A stretch of 64,000 nt of DNA from Roseovarius sp. (GCF_030373445.1 NZ_JAUCYU010000010.1:124001-188000); one strand, 5' to 3'; positions 25,784-38,120 are shown, counted from the stretch's first letter. The notes: a model not told the origin generated them from the sequence alone. Program-made: numbers and translations.

Positions 25784-26508
25784 TGGCCAAGAAACCGGAC
25801 GGAAAAAACACCTCGGGGCGCGGACAGCGCGATCTGACGGTCAAGGTGAAAACCGCGCGGGGGCGCAAGTCGTCCTCGACCCGCTGGCTGCAACGGCAGC
25901 TGAACGACCCTTACGTGAAACGGGCGCAGGCCGAGGGCTATCGCGGCCGCGCGGCCTTCAAGATCATGGAACTCGACGACAAGTTCCGCTTCCTCGTTCC
26001 GGGCGCGCGGGTGGTCGACCTCGGCTGCGCCCCCGGCGGCTGGTGCCAGGTGGCGGTGCCCCGTGTGAACGCCCTGGGCGAGAAGGCGGGCAAGGCGCGG
26101 GGCTTCATCCTCGGGGTCGACCTGCAGGAGGTGGAGCCCATCGCCGGGGTCGATCTGCACCAGCTCGATTTCATGGACGAGGGGGCCGACGACAAGGTCA
26201 AGGAATGGCTCGGCGGCAAGGCCGATGTCGTCATGTCCGACATGGCGGCCGCCAGTTCCGGCCACAAGCAGACCGACCATTTGCGCATCATCGCCCTTTG
26301 CGAGGCCGCGGCCTATCTCGCCTTCGACGTGCTGGAAGAGGGCGGCACTTTCGTCTCGAAAGTCCTGGCCGGCGGGGCCGAGGGCGAATTGCAGAAGCTC
26401 CTCAAGCAGCGCTTCACCAAGGTCGCCAACGTCAAGCCGCCGGCATCGCGATCCGACAGTTCCGAGAAGTTCGTGGTGGCAACGGGCTACCGCGGCGCGC
26501 CCGAGTAG
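25780..26508 (+). CDS. rlmE: 23S rRNA (uridine-2552-2'-O)-methyltransferase
   Basis: A 242-residue RrmJ/FtsJ enzyme that methylates U2552 late in 50S assembly. The SAM-binding motif [15 protein letters not shown] is near residue 70. The catalytic K-D-K-E set is recognisable (an early Lys, SDMAA, SKVLAGG, and a late Glu). The N-terminal 45 residues are strongly basic, as in alphaproteobacterial homologues, and would contact rRNA. Two ATGs are adjacent (25780 and 25783); the first overlaps the ppx stop. Confidence 0.95.
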   Translation: MMAKKPDGKNTSGRGQRDLTVKVKTARGRKSSSTRWLQRQLNDPYVKRAQAEGYRGRAAFKIMELDDKFRFLVPGARVVDLGCAPGGWCQVAVPRVNALGEKAGKARGFILGVDLQEVEPIAGVDLHQLDFMDEGADDKVKEWLGGKADVVMSDMAAASSGHKQTDHLRIIALCEAAAYLAFDVLEEGGTFVSKVLAGGAEGELQKLLKQRFTKVANVKPPASRSDSSEKFVVATGYRGAPE

Positions 26509-26511
26509 CCC

Positions 26512-26745
26512 TCAGCCCCGGGCCGACAAGGTCTGCGCCGCCCGCTTGGCGAACGCGGCGCTGTCCTCCTGGGCCATCTCTTTCGTCAGCCACGTCTCAC
26601 GGCGCAGCGCCGCAAGGTTGTCCTGGCGGATCAGTTCGAACAGCCGCGCATGGCGCGACGGGGTGACGGGCAGGGGCAGCGGGGCAGGGCGCAAGGCACG
26701 AATCTCCAGGTACTCGCAAGACACTACATTACCCGGAGTTACCAT
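26512..26745 (-). CDS. Hypothetical 77-residue protein
   Basis: An open frame convergent with rlmE, three bases after its stop. The predicted protein has a plausible soluble composition in its second half (RHARLFELIRQDNLAALRRE, then KEMAQEDSAAFAKRA), but I recognise no family and the ATG at 26745 lacks a ribosome site. It may be a genuine small gene whose real start lies elsewhere, or chance coding potential. No function can be assigned. Confidence 0.3.
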   Translation of the reverse strand: MVTPGNVVSCEYLEIRALRPAPLPLPVTPSRHARLFELIRQDNLAALRRETWLTKEMAQEDSAAFAKRAAQTLSARG

Positions 26746-26797
26746 CGGATTGAGGCGTAATCTGCCCGAAACGAGGGGCTTTGCGTGACAAACCGGC

Positions 26798-27718
26798 CTA
26801 GATCGTCAACACCAGCGCCAATGACAGCAGGGTCAGCGCGCTGGTGCCCACGATGATCTGCGCGATCCGGTCGGCCCGCACGTCGTAGAGCAGCGCCATG
26901 CTGAAGGCCATCGCCCCCGCGGGGCCGGCCGCGGCAAGGATGAACTGCTGGCTTTGAGGGGTCCAGCCCGGCGACACGGCGGCGAAAACCACCCAGATCA
27001 GCGCCGGAAAGGCCAGCATCTTGATCGCACCCACCGTCAGCACCACCGGATCGGCCGACATGCGCGTCTTCGACAGCACCACGCCCAGGGCAAACAGCGC
27101 GATCGGCGGGGCCGCGGCGCCGTTGAAGTCGATGAACGTATCCACCGGCCCGGGCATAGCTACCTGCGCCAGCCCGGCGACAAGCCCGGCGAGAATGGCC
27201 ACGATCAGCGGCATCCGCACCAGTTTCCCGGCAATCGCGCCGGGCTGCCACGCGTCGCTGCCGTGAAGCTCCAGGAAAATCAGCGAGCCCGCGAACAGGA
27301 ACAGCACGTCCAGCACGATGACTGAAACGACGGGCCCGACGCCTCCTGCGCCGTAGACCAGCTGCGAGATCGGCAGGATATACATCACCGTGTTGGAAAA
27401 CACCGCGCAGACGCCCAGCAGCACCGCCTCCGTCACGGCACAGGCAAAGAACCTGCGCGCCCCGAGGTACACGAGCACGAAAACCACGGCTTCGCCCGCG
27501 GCATAGATCAGAAGCTTGTCCCAGACGAACGCCCCGAAATCCGACCGTGCCAGCAGCCCGAACACCAGCACCGGCATCGGGATCGACATGGCGAACCGGT
27601 TGATGATCCGGGCGTTCTCTTCGGTCGCCCGCCCGGTGCGGCCCAGCAGGTAACCGATGATGGCAATCGCGAAGATCGGCAGGATCGGGTCGGTCAGAAA
27701 CTTGATAATGCTGGGCAA
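26798..27718 (-). CDS. AEC (auxin efflux carrier) family transporter
   Basis: A 306-residue membrane protein with about ten transmembrane helices in two halves, the length and layout of bacterial AEC permeases that export organic acids or similar solutes. Start choice: an ATG at 27739 overlaps a promoter-like -10 (TATTGA, 27744-27739). TTG 27718 has AAAGGAG seven bases upstream and begins the first helix (PSIIKFLTDPILPIFAIA), so TTG is preferred. Substrate unknown. It is divergent from the RsmB-like gene. Confidence 0.82.
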   Translation of the reverse strand: MPSIIKFLTDPILPIFAIAIIGYLLGRTGRATEENARIINRFAMSIPMPVLVFGLLARSDFGAFVWDKLLIYAAGEAVVFVLVYLGARRFFACAVTEAVLLGVCAVFSNTVMYILPISQLVYGAGGVGPVVSVIVLDVLFLFAGSLIFLELHGSDAWQPGAIAGKLVRMPLIVAILAGLVAGLAQVAMPGPVDTFIDFNGAAAPPIALFALGVVLSKTRMSADPVVLTVGAIKMLAFPALIWVVFAAVSPGWTPQSQQFILAAAGPAGAMAFSMALLYDVRADRIAQIIVGTSALTLLSLALVLTI

Positions 27719-27738
27719 TCTCGCGCTCCTTTCCCCCA

Positions 27739-27766
27739 TCAATAGAGCAGTCGCCCGGGAATGCAA
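27739..27766 (-). promoter_or_regulatory. Candidate sigma-70 promoter of the AEC transporter
   Basis: Minus strand TTGCAT (27766-27761), 16-bp spacer, TATTGA (27744-27739). The predicted start near 27732 leaves a leader of about 14 nt that holds the AAAGGAG site for TTG 27718. Confidence 0.35.
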
Positions 27767-28038
27767 TCGCGTGGCCGCGGAGCGCAGGCAACCCGCCCTT
27801 GTATTCGGCATCCGTGGCATCCTAGATAGGCCCGGTTTCGACGGTGCGACCGGACATGGAAACAAGATCGCGTCGCGGGATGCAGGATGGGAATGCGAGA
27901 GTATCGACTTGATGTACGGGCCGCGGCCAGGACATTGGCCATTGAAGTCCCAAGGCGCACGCTTCGGCGGCGACGCGCCAACGCGTCCGGCACGTTGACG
28001 TGTATTCGTACCATGAACGGTGATCTCGGGGAAATGGC
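27767..28038. other. Intergenic region before the RsmB-like gene
   Basis: About 270 bp of ordinary base composition upstream of the plus-strand RNA methyltransferase gene. TTGACG at 27994-27999 could be a -35, but no good -10 follows at normal spacing. GGGGAAA just before 28039 is the ribosome site. I see no RNA gene or ORF. Confidence 0.4.
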
Positions 28039-29208
28039 ATGACCCCCGGCGCGCGCGTTGCAGCGGCCATTGCGGTGCTGGACCAGGTGCTTGACGGCCA
28101 GCCTGCCGAACAGAGCCTCACCCGCTGGGCCCGCGGCGCCCGCTATGCCGGGTCGAAAGACCGTGCGGCCGTGCGGGACCATGTTTTTCAGGCGATCCGC
28201 TGCCTGCGGTCCTATGCCTCTCTCGGCGGCGCCCGCACGGGGCGGGGGGTGATGATCGGCGCACTCCGGGCAGGGGAAACCGATCCGGACACGCTCTTCA
28301 CCGGCGAAGGCCACGCACCGGCCCCGCTCACCCAAGAGGAGCAAGTCGCCGGCGGGCCGCCCGAGGCCGAAGGCGACCGGCTCGATCTCCCCGACTGGCT
28401 GGTCACGGCGTTCCGCGAGACCCTTGGCGACGATGCCGTCGCCGCCGCTCATGCCCTCCGTTGCCGTGCCCCGGTTACCCTCCGCGTGAACGAGCGCATG
28501 AAGAACAGGCAACAAGCCTCGGAATTGCTGGAAAAAGATTGTGTTTCCGTCCATCCGGTCGATATTGCCCCCACGGCCTTGATCGTCACGTCCGGCACCC
28601 GCCGCATCGCCGGATCCTCGGCATACCGTGACGGGATCGTCGAATTGCAGGACGGCAGCAGCCAGGCCGCGATGCATGCGCTCACGGTTTCGCCCGGCAG
28701 CAGGGTTCTCGATTACTGTGCCGGCGGCGGCGGCAAGACCCTCGCGCTCGCCGCCCGCCACGACGGCACATGGTTTGCCCATGACGCCGAGCCGGCCCGG
28801 ATGAAGGATCTGCCGCCCCGCGCTGCCCGCGCCGGGTGCGCCGTCACGCTCCTGTCTGCCGCCGACCTGACCCGCCACGCGCCCTACGACCTCGTGCTTT
28901 GCGACGTGCCCTGTTCCGGCAGCGGCACCTGGCGGCGCGCCCCGGAGGCGAAGTGGCGGCTCGTTCCCGCCCGGTTCGCCGAACTGACGACGCTGCAGTC
29001 CGAGATCCTCGACCACGCGAAATCCCTCGTGCGGCCGGGCGGGGCGCTCGTCTACACGACCTGCTCGATCCTGCGCCCGGAAAACGAAGATAGAACCGAT
29101 GAATTCATCGCGAATTCAGACGGGTGGGAGATGAAGTTCCAGCGAAGATGGCCAATTTCGGACACCGGAGACGGGTTCTACCTGGCGCAGTTCACTGCGC
29201 CCGGATGA
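28039..29208 (+). CDS. RsmB/NOP-family RNA (cytosine-5) methyltransferase
   Basis: A 389-residue enzyme with an N-terminal NusB-like helical RNA-binding region (about residues 1-130) and a C-terminal SAM domain. Motif I is VLDYCAGGGGKTLAL near residue 232. The two cysteines of m5C methyltransferases are DVPCSGSGTWR (motif IV, nucleophile assist) and YTTCSILRPENE (motif VI, catalytic). It probably methylates 16S rRNA cytosine as RsmB does, though alphaproteobacteria carry several paralogues, so the exact target is not certain. It reads toward cckA, with 103 bp between. Confidence 0.9.
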   Translation: MTPGARVAAAIAVLDQVLDGQPAEQSLTRWARGARYAGSKDRAAVRDHVFQAIRCLRSYASLGGARTGRGVMIGALRAGETDPDTLFTGEGHAPAPLTQEEQVAGGPPEAEGDRLDLPDWLVTAFRETLGDDAVAAAHALRCRAPVTLRVNERMKNRQQASELLEKDCVSVHPVDIAPTALIVTSGTRRIAGSSAYRDGIVELQDGSSQAAMHALTVSPGSRVLDYCAGGGGKTLALAARHDGTWFAHDAEPARMKDLPPRAARAGCAVTLLSAADLTRHAPYDLVLCDVPCSGSGTWRRAPEAKWRLVPARFAELTTLQSEILDHAKSLVRPGGALVYTTCSILRPENEDRTDEFIANSDGWEMKFQRRWPISDTGDGFYLAQFTAPG

Positions 29209-29245
29209 CGCAAGCTGCAACCTTGACCTGCAGAATTGGGGGCCG

Positions 29246-29260
29246 TTAAACCATGCTTAA
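29246..29260. promoter_or_regulatory. Perfect CtrA box upstream of cckA
   Basis: TTAA-ACCATGC-TTAA at 29246-29260 matches the CtrA consensus TTAA-N7-TTAA at all eight positions. It lies 52 bp before the first possible cckA codon and 38 bp after the stop of the upstream gene, where the cckA promoter must be. Confidence 0.7.
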
Positions 29261-29311
29261 TCTTTTTGGGAAAAACAGGGGTTATCGCTGGTTTTCATTC
29301 GGGGCACGGAT

Positions 29312-31630
29312 TTGCACTTCGACACGGCTGACGAGTCTTCAACGCAACGCGCGATGGCGCAACTCCGACCCAAGGGGATGGCGATCTTCGGTGCGGCCCT
29401 GCTCTTTGCCGCGGCGGGCCTTCTCGCCGGAAGCGGTCTCGCCCGGCTGACCTTCGTCCTTACCGCGGTACTGCTCGCGCTGGCCGCGATCTGGATTCTC
29501 GTCGCCGTGCGACGCAATGACCGGGCCGACCGCGCCGCGGTGCATCACGCGGCCGAACTTGCGGGCCTTGACCCCGTGCCCGTGGTGCTCACCGGGCCGG
29601 ACTTGGTCTTGCTCTACGCCAACCCGGCGGCCCGTGCCGCTTTCGGCGGGGAGGGGGAGACCACGCTCACCGGCATGCTCGATGAAGAATTCGCGAACGC
29701 GTCGGCCTTCTTGTTCTCGATGGAACGCGAGGTTCGAACGCACGGGGCCGCGCTGCGCGAGGCTGACCGGCCGGATGGCCGGCTTACGGTCACCGTGCAC
29801 TCCGCGGGCGGCGAAAGGTGTCTCTGGCGGGTGCATTTCGAGGCGGCGGAAACTGCGCGGGCCGTTCCGGGCGGCGACGTGCCGGTCATCCGTCTCGGTA
29901 GCGGGGACGAGATGCTTTGCCTCAACGATGCGGCGCAGGAGCTTCTGGGCTCGCAGGACGGCGTGGCAGACATGTTCCGCCCCCAGGGCCCGATCCGCGC
30001 GGGCCGGGTGTGCACGATCCTGACGGAAAGCGGCCCGACCAGCCGCCTGGTTGCAGACTGGCCGCGGGAAGACGGCACGCGCGACGTCTATCTCTTCCCG
30101 GCCATGGCCCGGGCAGAGGAGGCGGCGAACGGGTGGACCTTCTTCGAGGCGCTGCCCGTTCCCCTCCTAAAGCTGTCTCGCGACGGCCGCCTTCTCCTGT
30201 CGAACAGGCCGTCCCGGGCCCTGCTCGGCATTGACAGCGCCGAGGGGCGGCGGCTGACGGATGTCGTGGAAAGCCCCGGCCGACCGCTGCCGGACTGGCT
30301 CGACGATGCGGCCGCCGGTCGCGGCACCGTCCAGGCAGAAACCGTCCGCGTCCGACGGGAGGATCGCGAGGTGTTCGTGCAGGTGGTGCTGGCGCCGGCG
30401 ATGGACAATGGCGACCTCGTGCTGATCGCCGTCCTGCATGATGCAACCAAGTTCAAGTCGCTCGAGGCGCAATTCGTGCAAAGCCAGAAGATGCAGGCCA
30501 TCGGCCAGCTCGCAGGCGGGGTGGCGCACGATTTCAACAACCTCCTGACGGCCATTTCCGGTCATTGCGACCTGCTTCTTCTGCGACATGAACAGGATGA
30601 CGGCGATTATGCCGACCTCGTGCAGATAAGCCAGAACGCCAATCGCGCCGCGGCGCTGGTCAGTCAGCTTCTCGCCTATTCCCGCAAGCAGACCCTCCGC
30701 CCCAGGGTCATCGACCTGCGCGAGGTGCTGTCCGATCTCACCCATCTTCTGAACCGGCTCGTCGGCGAAAAGATCACGCTCGAAGTGACACACGATCCCG
30801 AGCTCTGGGCCGTGCGCGCCGACAAGCGGCAGCTGGAACAGGTTCTCATGAACCTTGTCGTGAACGCACGTGATGCCATGCCCCACGGGGGCAACATCAC
30901 CATCACCACCGACAACCGGTACCTGAAAGAGGCCCTTCGGCGCGACCGGGCCGTGGTCGCCCCGGGGCGCTATGTCGCCGTTACCGTCACCGACCGGGGG
31001 GCGGGGATCGCCGCCGACCATCTCGACAAGATCTTCGAGCCCTTCTTCACCACGAAGCGACCCGGCGACGGAACCGGCCTCGGGCTGTCGACGGTTTACG
31101 GTATCATGAAGCAGACCGGCGGGTTCATCTTCGTCGACAGCGCCCCGGGTGAGGGAACGAGCTTTCTCATGCTGTTCTCGGCGCATGAGGCGCCTGCCCG
31201 TGTAGCGGCGCCGGTGGCGACACGATCGCTGCGCGACTCGAAGGCAGAAGGCGTCGTGCTCCTGGTGGAAGACGAGGCGCCGGTGCGCGCCTTTGCCAGC
31301 CGTGCCCTCAAGATGCGGGGGTTCACGGTGCTGGAGGCCGATTCAGCCGAAGCGGCGCTCAACATCCTCGAGGATGAGAGCCTGCGGATCGACGTCTTCC
31401 TGACGGATGTCATAATGCCGGGGATGGATGGCCCATCCTGGGTACGCAAGGCCTTGGAAGCCCGACCGCACACCCAAGTGATATTCATCTCGGGCTACGC
31501 ACCGGAAACGTTCGGAGAAAGCGAAACGGAGATGCCGAACTCGGTTTTCCTCCCGAAACCGTTTTCCCTCACGGAACTGACGGAAACGGTCAGTGCCCAG
31601 GTCAACGGCAGCGGCGGCCGCTCGACCTGA
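29312..31630 (+). CDS. cckA: Hybrid sensor histidine kinase CckA
   Basis: The top kinase of the CckA-ChpT-CtrA phosphorelay. The 772-residue protein has two N-terminal transmembrane helices (about residues 23-65) and two PAS-like regions (about 75-375). The HisKA motif [12 protein letters not shown] carries phospho-His near residue 406. The HATPase domain has VVNARDAM and [13 protein letters not shown]-terminal receiver has Asp699 ([12 protein letters not shown]). The [14 protein letters not shown] and [12 protein letters not shown] segments are typical of CckA. The first start is TTG 29312 with a weak site; ATG 29354 or 29378 are alternatives. ChpT is not in the window. Confidence 0.93.
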   Translation: MHFDTADESSTQRAMAQLRPKGMAIFGAALLFAAAGLLAGSGLARLTFVLTAVLLALAAIWILVAVRRNDRADRAAVHHAAELAGLDPVPVVLTGPDLVLLYANPAARAAFGGEGETTLTGMLDEEFANASAFLFSMEREVRTHGAALREADRPDGRLTVTVHSAGGERCLWRVHFEAAETARAVPGGDVPVIRLGSGDEMLCLNDAAQELLGSQDGVADMFRPQGPIRAGRVCTILTESGPTSRLVADWPREDGTRDVYLFPAMARAEEAANGWTFFEALPVPLLKLSRDGRLLLSNRPSRALLGIDSAEGRRLTDVVESPGRPLPDWLDDAAAGRGTVQAETVRVRREDREVFVQVVLAPAMDNGDLVLIAVLHDATKFKSLEAQFVQSQKMQAIGQLAGGVAHDFNNLLTAISGHCDLLLLRHEQDDGDYADLVQISQNANRAAALVSQLLAYSRKQTLRPRVIDLREVLSDLTHLLNRLVGEKITLEVTHDPELWAVRADKRQLEQVLMNLVVNARDAMPHGGNITITTDNRYLKEALRRDRAVVAPGRYVAVTVTDRGAGIAADHLDKIFEPFFTTKRPGDGTGLGLSTVYGIMKQTGGFIFVDSAPGEGTSFLMLFSAHEAPARVAAPVATRSLRDSKAEGVVLLVEDEAPVRAFASRALKMRGFTVLEADSAEAALNILEDESLRIDVFLTDVIMPGMDGPSWVRKALEARPHTQVIFISGYAPETFGESETEMPNSVFLPKPFSLTELTETVSAQVNGSGGRST

Positions 31631-31657
31631 AGACTGGCGGCGGGAGCCTTCGCCCTC

Positions 31658-32383
31658 CTAGGCCTGCGCCTCGGCGCGCGCGTTCAGCGCCTGCCAGATA
31701 CGGTGATCCTCCGAACCCAGGCCGGCGTCATCCACCTCACCGGGCCGCTGGTGATGCAATCCGCCATCGTAGAAACCGCGCCAGTCCCCCGAAAGCCCGA
31801 CATCCTGGACGAACCGCGACATCGGGCCGGAAAACAGCGGGTCCTCTATTCCCCCCTCGCTGAATCGAAGCAGGGTGACCGTTCCGGTTTCCGACAGGTC
31901 GAGGAGTTTCTCGTTCGTCATGCGCCACAGCGCCAGGCCCTCGGTCAGGGACAGCGCCAGGCTGGGCGGGCGCGAGGCAAGGGATCGTGCAACGCTGGCT
32001 GGATGGCGAAAGGGCGCGATCAGTTTCGCATCGGGAAACAGCCCGAGATACCCGTCGATCAGCCAGATCGTTCGCGGGTCCTTGAAGCCCCAGCGTGGCG
32101 CGTCGCCATAGGCCGCAAGACGGTCGAGAATCGCGTCGGTCTCTCCGCTGGTCCATTCCACGGGCGCCGGCGGCGGCGTTTTCCAGTCATAGCCGCGCGT
32201 TGTGAGCATGCGGTCATGGCATTCGCGCAAACTTTCGTTTTCACGGTTTCCCTTCCGGTTGGAGGGCGCCGAGGTGTTCACGTCGCCAAGGAACAATCCG
32301 GCCTCCTGGAGGCAACCGGTGACAAGAGAGGTGCCGCTTCGATGCATCCCGAGCACGATCACGGGCGGGGTCAGCTCAGCCAT
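31658..32383 (-). CDS. Sulfotransferase family protein
   Basis: A 241-residue protein whose N-terminus, VIVLGMHRSGTSLVTGCL, is the 5'-phosphosulfate-binding loop of PAPS-dependent sulfotransferases. WGFKDPRTIWLIDGYL and LIAPFRHPASVARSL supply the 3'-phosphate-binding region. It would add sulfate to a carbohydrate or lipid. Its ATG overlaps the last 8 bp of the upstream glycosyltransferase gene, so the two are probably co-translated and act on the same glycan. The acceptor is unknown. Confidence 0.82.
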   Translation of the reverse strand: MAELTPPVIVLGMHRSGTSLVTGCLQEAGLFLGDVNTSAPSNRKGNRENESLRECHDRMLTTRGYDWKTPPPAPVEWTSGETDAILDRLAAYGDAPRWGFKDPRTIWLIDGYLGLFPDAKLIAPFRHPASVARSLASRPPSLALSLTEGLALWRMTNEKLLDLSETGTVTLLRFSEGGIEDPLFSGPMSRFVQDVGLSGDWRGFYDGGLHHQRPGEVDDAGLGSEDHRIWQALNARAEAQA

Positions 32384-33266
32384 GGTACCATCTCTCGATC
32401 ACGGACTGCCTGTCGTAAGCCTGGCCGGTGTCCACTTCGAAATCGTAGCGCGGGAGGGCATAGTCCGCGCCCGTGGCCTGCCTGTATTCCTCGCGGCTTT
32501 CGCCGAAATACCCCGCGCGCGCCGTCGCGGCCCCGCCGTGGAACTGGTGAAACGTCGACTCTCCCAGCAACAGCACGTTCCTCGCCGCCGGCGAGGTGAC
32601 ATAGCGGCGGAACATCTCGAGATTGCAAAGCCCTCCGCCGGGCCGTTCGAACCGGGAATTGTAGGCCCCGACTTCCTCCCACAACGCGCGCCGCAGGCCG
32701 AAGGCGTTGCTTTCGTTCTGGTAGAACGCGCTTCTGAAAGAATGCGCACCAGCCCAGACACTTATGCCATGAAGTTCATCCGCATCATCCGCCCAGCGAA
32801 CCGTCCGCAACAGCGCGTCCTCCTCGCCCTGGTCGTAGCCGGCCTTCACCGCCTTCATCTGAACCTCTTGGCCGAGATGGCGTGAGCCGACGAAGGTGAA
32901 GGCATCCGCCTGCCGCTCCAGCGCGTCGATCGTGCGACGGACGATATAGGGGCTGAACATCCGCGCCCCATCGATACAGATCAGCAGGGCATCTCCGCGG
33001 GCAACATCGCACGCGGCGGCGTTCATCGCCGACACGGGCGAGGGGAGGGCCCGTTCCGGCGGCGTTCGGTCCATCCGGATATCCACACCGTGGTCGTCGA
33101 CCTCATCCAGAGACAGCGACCGCTCCGAACCGTTGTCGATGATGATGATCTCGTACTCGGCACCGGTGACGCATTTCTGCACCGGCGGCAACATCGTGCG
33201 CAACGTCCTCGGGATCTCGCGCTGCATGTCGTAAGCCAACAGCAAGATGGATAGTCGCAAGCTCAC
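32376..33266 (-). CDS. Glycosyltransferase family 2-like protein
   Basis: A 296-residue GT-A-fold protein. MSLRLSILLLAYDMQREIPRTL is the usual nucleotide-binding start of family 2 enzymes, and EYEIIIIDNGS follows. The expected DXD metal motif is replaced by ICIDGARMFSP, with one acidic residue, so metal use may differ or activity may be lost. A late GGLCNLEMFRRYV resembles an acceptor-side loop. It precedes and overlaps the sulfotransferase gene. Together they look like a sugar transfer and sulfation pair for a surface glycan. Confidence 0.75.
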   Translation of the reverse strand: MSLRLSILLLAYDMQREIPRTLRTMLPPVQKCVTGAEYEIIIIDNGSERSLSLDEVDDHGVDIRMDRTPPERALPSPVSAMNAAACDVARGDALLICIDGARMFSPYIVRRTIDALERQADAFTFVGSRHLGQEVQMKAVKAGYDQGEEDALLRTVRWADDADELHGISVWAGAHSFRSAFYQNESNAFGLRRALWEEVGAYNSRFERPGGGLCNLEMFRRYVTSPAARNVLLLGESTFHQFHGGAATARAGYFGESREEYRQATGADYALPRYDFEVDTGQAYDRQSVIERWYHG

Positions 33267-33400
33267 GTCCCTTCTGCAGCCTGGCCGAATCGTGCCCGTC
33301 TACCCGTGCCATACATGGATTTCCCACGGAGCGCACATGATCCGGTCAGAAGAGGGTATGGCAGGCCGCGGCGTATAGCGCCCCCGCAGCCCCTCACGGC

Positions 33401-34042
33401 TCAGCCCGCCCGGGTCATATCGCCGGGCAGCGGCGTATAGTCCCCGTTGGCGCCGATGCCCTCGTAAAGGGCGAACTCGTAATCGAACTTCCGACGGAAT
33501 TTTTCGGCGACCTCCGGCGACAGATCGAGCCGCATCGACGGTGACGCGTTCCTGACCTCGGTCTCGAGAGACGTGCCCAGGCGCTCTTCCAGGAAGGCCT
33601 TCAGCCCGGGCTGATCCTCGTATCGGAACAGGTGCGTCGCCGCGGTGCCGTTGCGCTGCGGTTCGAGGAATTTCGCCTGCGAGCCAACATTGGCAAAGGC
33701 TGGCCGGTCGCCCTTCATGTAACCCTGCACGAACGCGTCGAAACTGAGCCCCTGCGTGCTGGTCCGCTGCCCCTTGAGGAAGTCGCGCTGCCGGTACCGG
33801 AACCAGCTGCCAAGCCAGTCGACGGGCTCGCGCATCACCGCCAGGACGGTCAGGTCCTCGCCCACGAATTTCTCGAGCATCGGCCGGAAGAAGCGGTTGT
33901 AACGGAAGACCGGCGCATGCTTCAGCTCCGGCGGGTCGCGCACCACCATCGTCGCGAGCGGCTCCAGCGCGGCCTGCCAGGCGGTCGTCCCGGTCTTGGG
34001 CACCGAGAGGAAAACAAGCTTTTCCCGTGCAAATACAAGCAT
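33401..34042 (-). CDS. Sulfotransferase family protein, second type
   Basis: A 213-residue protein with LVFLSVPKTGTTAWQAAL at residues 9-26, the PAPS 5'-phosphosulfate loop. LAVMREPVDWLGSWFRYRQ near residue 70 is the 3'-phosphate-binding segment, followed by a helical C-terminus. It belongs to a different subgroup from the 31658 enzyme. Such proteins decorate surface polysaccharides in marine Roseobacters. ATG 34042 has GGGACGAG upstream; the longer upstream reading overlaps the recA promoter and is rejected. It is divergent from recA. Confidence 0.8.
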   Translation of the reverse strand: MLVFAREKLVFLSVPKTGTTAWQAALEPLATMVVRDPPELKHAPVFRYNRFFRPMLEKFVGEDLTVLAVMREPVDWLGSWFRYRQRDFLKGQRTSTQGLSFDAFVQGYMKGDRPAFANVGSQAKFLEPQRNGTAATHLFRYEDQPGLKAFLEERLGTSLETEVRNASPSMRLDLSPEVAEKFRRKFDYEFALYEGIGANGDYTPLPGDMTRAG

Positions 34043-34126
34043 CTCGTCCCTGCGCCCCCGGCTTCGCCTTTGTCGTAAACTACTTCTTAACCCGCTTGGG
34101 CAAAAGTGGAATTGACAATAATTTTC

Positions 34127-34155
34127 TTGAAATGTTCCACTTTTGTCTGCATAAG
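34127..34155 (+). promoter_or_regulatory. Candidate recA promoter
   Basis: TTGAAA (34127-34132), 17 bp, CATAAG (34150-34155) on the plus strand. Transcription would start near 34162, inside the SOS box, so bound LexA would block it. A consensus TTGACA at 34112-34117 lacks a partner at normal spacing. Confidence 0.5.
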
Positions 34156-34160
34156 CACGA

Positions 34161-34175
34161 GAACAAGAGGTGAAC
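34161..34175. promoter_or_regulatory. LexA (SOS) box of recA
   Basis: GAAC-AAGAGGT-GAAC at 34161-34175 is a perfect match to the alphaproteobacterial LexA operator GAAC-N7-GAAC. It lies 53 bp before the recA ATG and just downstream of the candidate -10. Confidence 0.9.
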
Positions 34176-34227
34176 GAATGCAGCGATGGACGCCCGGAAC
34201 CGGGTGTGAAATAAGGATGAAAACCAC

Positions 34228-35307
34228 ATGGCAACGGCAGATCTTTTGACGATGGATTCGAAGAAGAACGCGGACAAGCAGAAGGCGCTCGACAGCGCGC
34301 TGGCGCAGATCGAACGCCAGTTCGGCAAGGGCTCGATCATGAAGCTCGGCGCCGACAACCCGGTGCAGGATATCGAGGCGACATCGACAGGCTCGCTGGG
34401 CCTCGACATCGCGCTCGGAATCGGCGGCCTGCCCAAGGGGCGGATCGTCGAGATCTACGGCCCGGAAAGCTCGGGCAAGACCACGCTGACCCTGCATTGC
34501 GTGGCCGAGGAACAGAAAAAGGGCGGCGTCTGTGCCTTCGTCGATGCGGAACACGCGCTTGACCCGATCTATGCCAAGAAACTTGGCGTCGATCTCGACG
34601 AGTTGCTGATCTCGCAGCCCGACACGGGTGAGCAGTCGCTGGAAATCGTCGACACGCTGGTGCGCTCCGGCGCGGTCAGCATGGTCGTGGTCGATTCGGT
34701 GGCCGCCCTGACTCCGAAATCCGAGCTCGAGGGCGACATGGGCGACAGCAGCGTCGGCGTCCAGGCCCGCCTGATGAGCCAGGCGATGCGCAAGCTGACC
34801 GGTTCGATCAGCCGCTCGAAATGCACGGTGATCTTCATCAACCAGATTCGCATGAAGATCGGCGTGATGTTCGGCTCGCCCGAAACCACCACCGGCGGCA
34901 ACGCCCTGAAATTCTACAGCTCGGTCCGGCTGGATATCCGCCGCATCGGTTCGGTCAAGGACCGTGACGAGATCACCGGCAACCAGACCCGCGTGAAAGT
35001 GGTCAAGAACAAGGTGGCGCCGCCGTTCAAGCAGGTGGAATTCGACATCATGTATGGCGACGGCATCTCGAAAACCGGCGAGCTGATCGACCTCGGCGTC
35101 AAGGCCGGCGTGGTCGAGAAATCCGGCAGCTGGTTCAGCTACGGCGACGAACGCATCGGCCAGGGCCGCGAGAACGCCAAGACGTTCCTCAAGGAAAACA
35201 CCCAGATCGCGCTCGAGATCGAGGACAAGATCCGCGCCGCGCACGGGCTCGACTTCGACATGTCGGGCTCCGATGACGACGCCTCCGACGACATTCTGGA
35301 AGCCTGA
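34228..35307 (+). CDS. recA: Recombinase RecA
   Basis: The strand-exchange and LexA-coprotease protein. At 359 residues it has the usual alphaproteobacterial length. The Walker A motif is [12 protein letters not shown] near residue 75, and [10 protein letters not shown] is Walker B. Loop 2 is in the [16 protein letters not shown] region, and the C-terminus is acidic ([10 protein letters not shown]). AAGGATG precedes ATG 34228. Regulation by LexA is supported by the upstream SOS box. It ends at a strong terminator. Confidence 0.98.
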   Translation: MATADLLTMDSKKNADKQKALDSALAQIERQFGKGSIMKLGADNPVQDIEATSTGSLGLDIALGIGGLPKGRIVEIYGPESSGKTTLTLHCVAEEQKKGGVCAFVDAEHALDPIYAKKLGVDLDELLISQPDTGEQSLEIVDTLVRSGAVSMVVVDSVAALTPKSELEGDMGDSSVGVQARLMSQAMRKLTGSISRSKCTVIFINQIRMKIGVMFGSPETTTGGNALKFYSSVRLDIRRIGSVKDRDEITGNQTRVKVVKNKVAPPFKQVEFDIMYGDGISKTGELIDLGVKAGVVEKSGSWFSYGDERIGQGRENAKTFLKENTQIALEIEDKIRAAHGLDFDMSGSDDDASDDILEA

Positions 35308-35330
35308 TTTCCCGCAACCCGCGGGGCAGG

Positions 35331-35358
35331 GGCCCGGGCCATCTCGGCCCGGGCCTTT
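35331..35358 (+). terminator. Rho-independent terminator after recA
   Basis: A 10-bp stem, GGCCCGGGCC (35331-35340) with GGCCCGGGCC (35346-35355), a 5-base loop, then TTTCC. Confidence 0.88.
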
Positions 35359-35445
35359 CCGTCTTGACCGCTAGCTGTGGACATGGGGTTGGCGCACGGC
35401 TAAATCAGCGTGACGCCCGCAATTTCCGCTACCGGAAGAAACCCG

Positions 35446-38109
<2,664 letters not shown>

Positions 38110-38120
38110 GGGAGGCTTCG

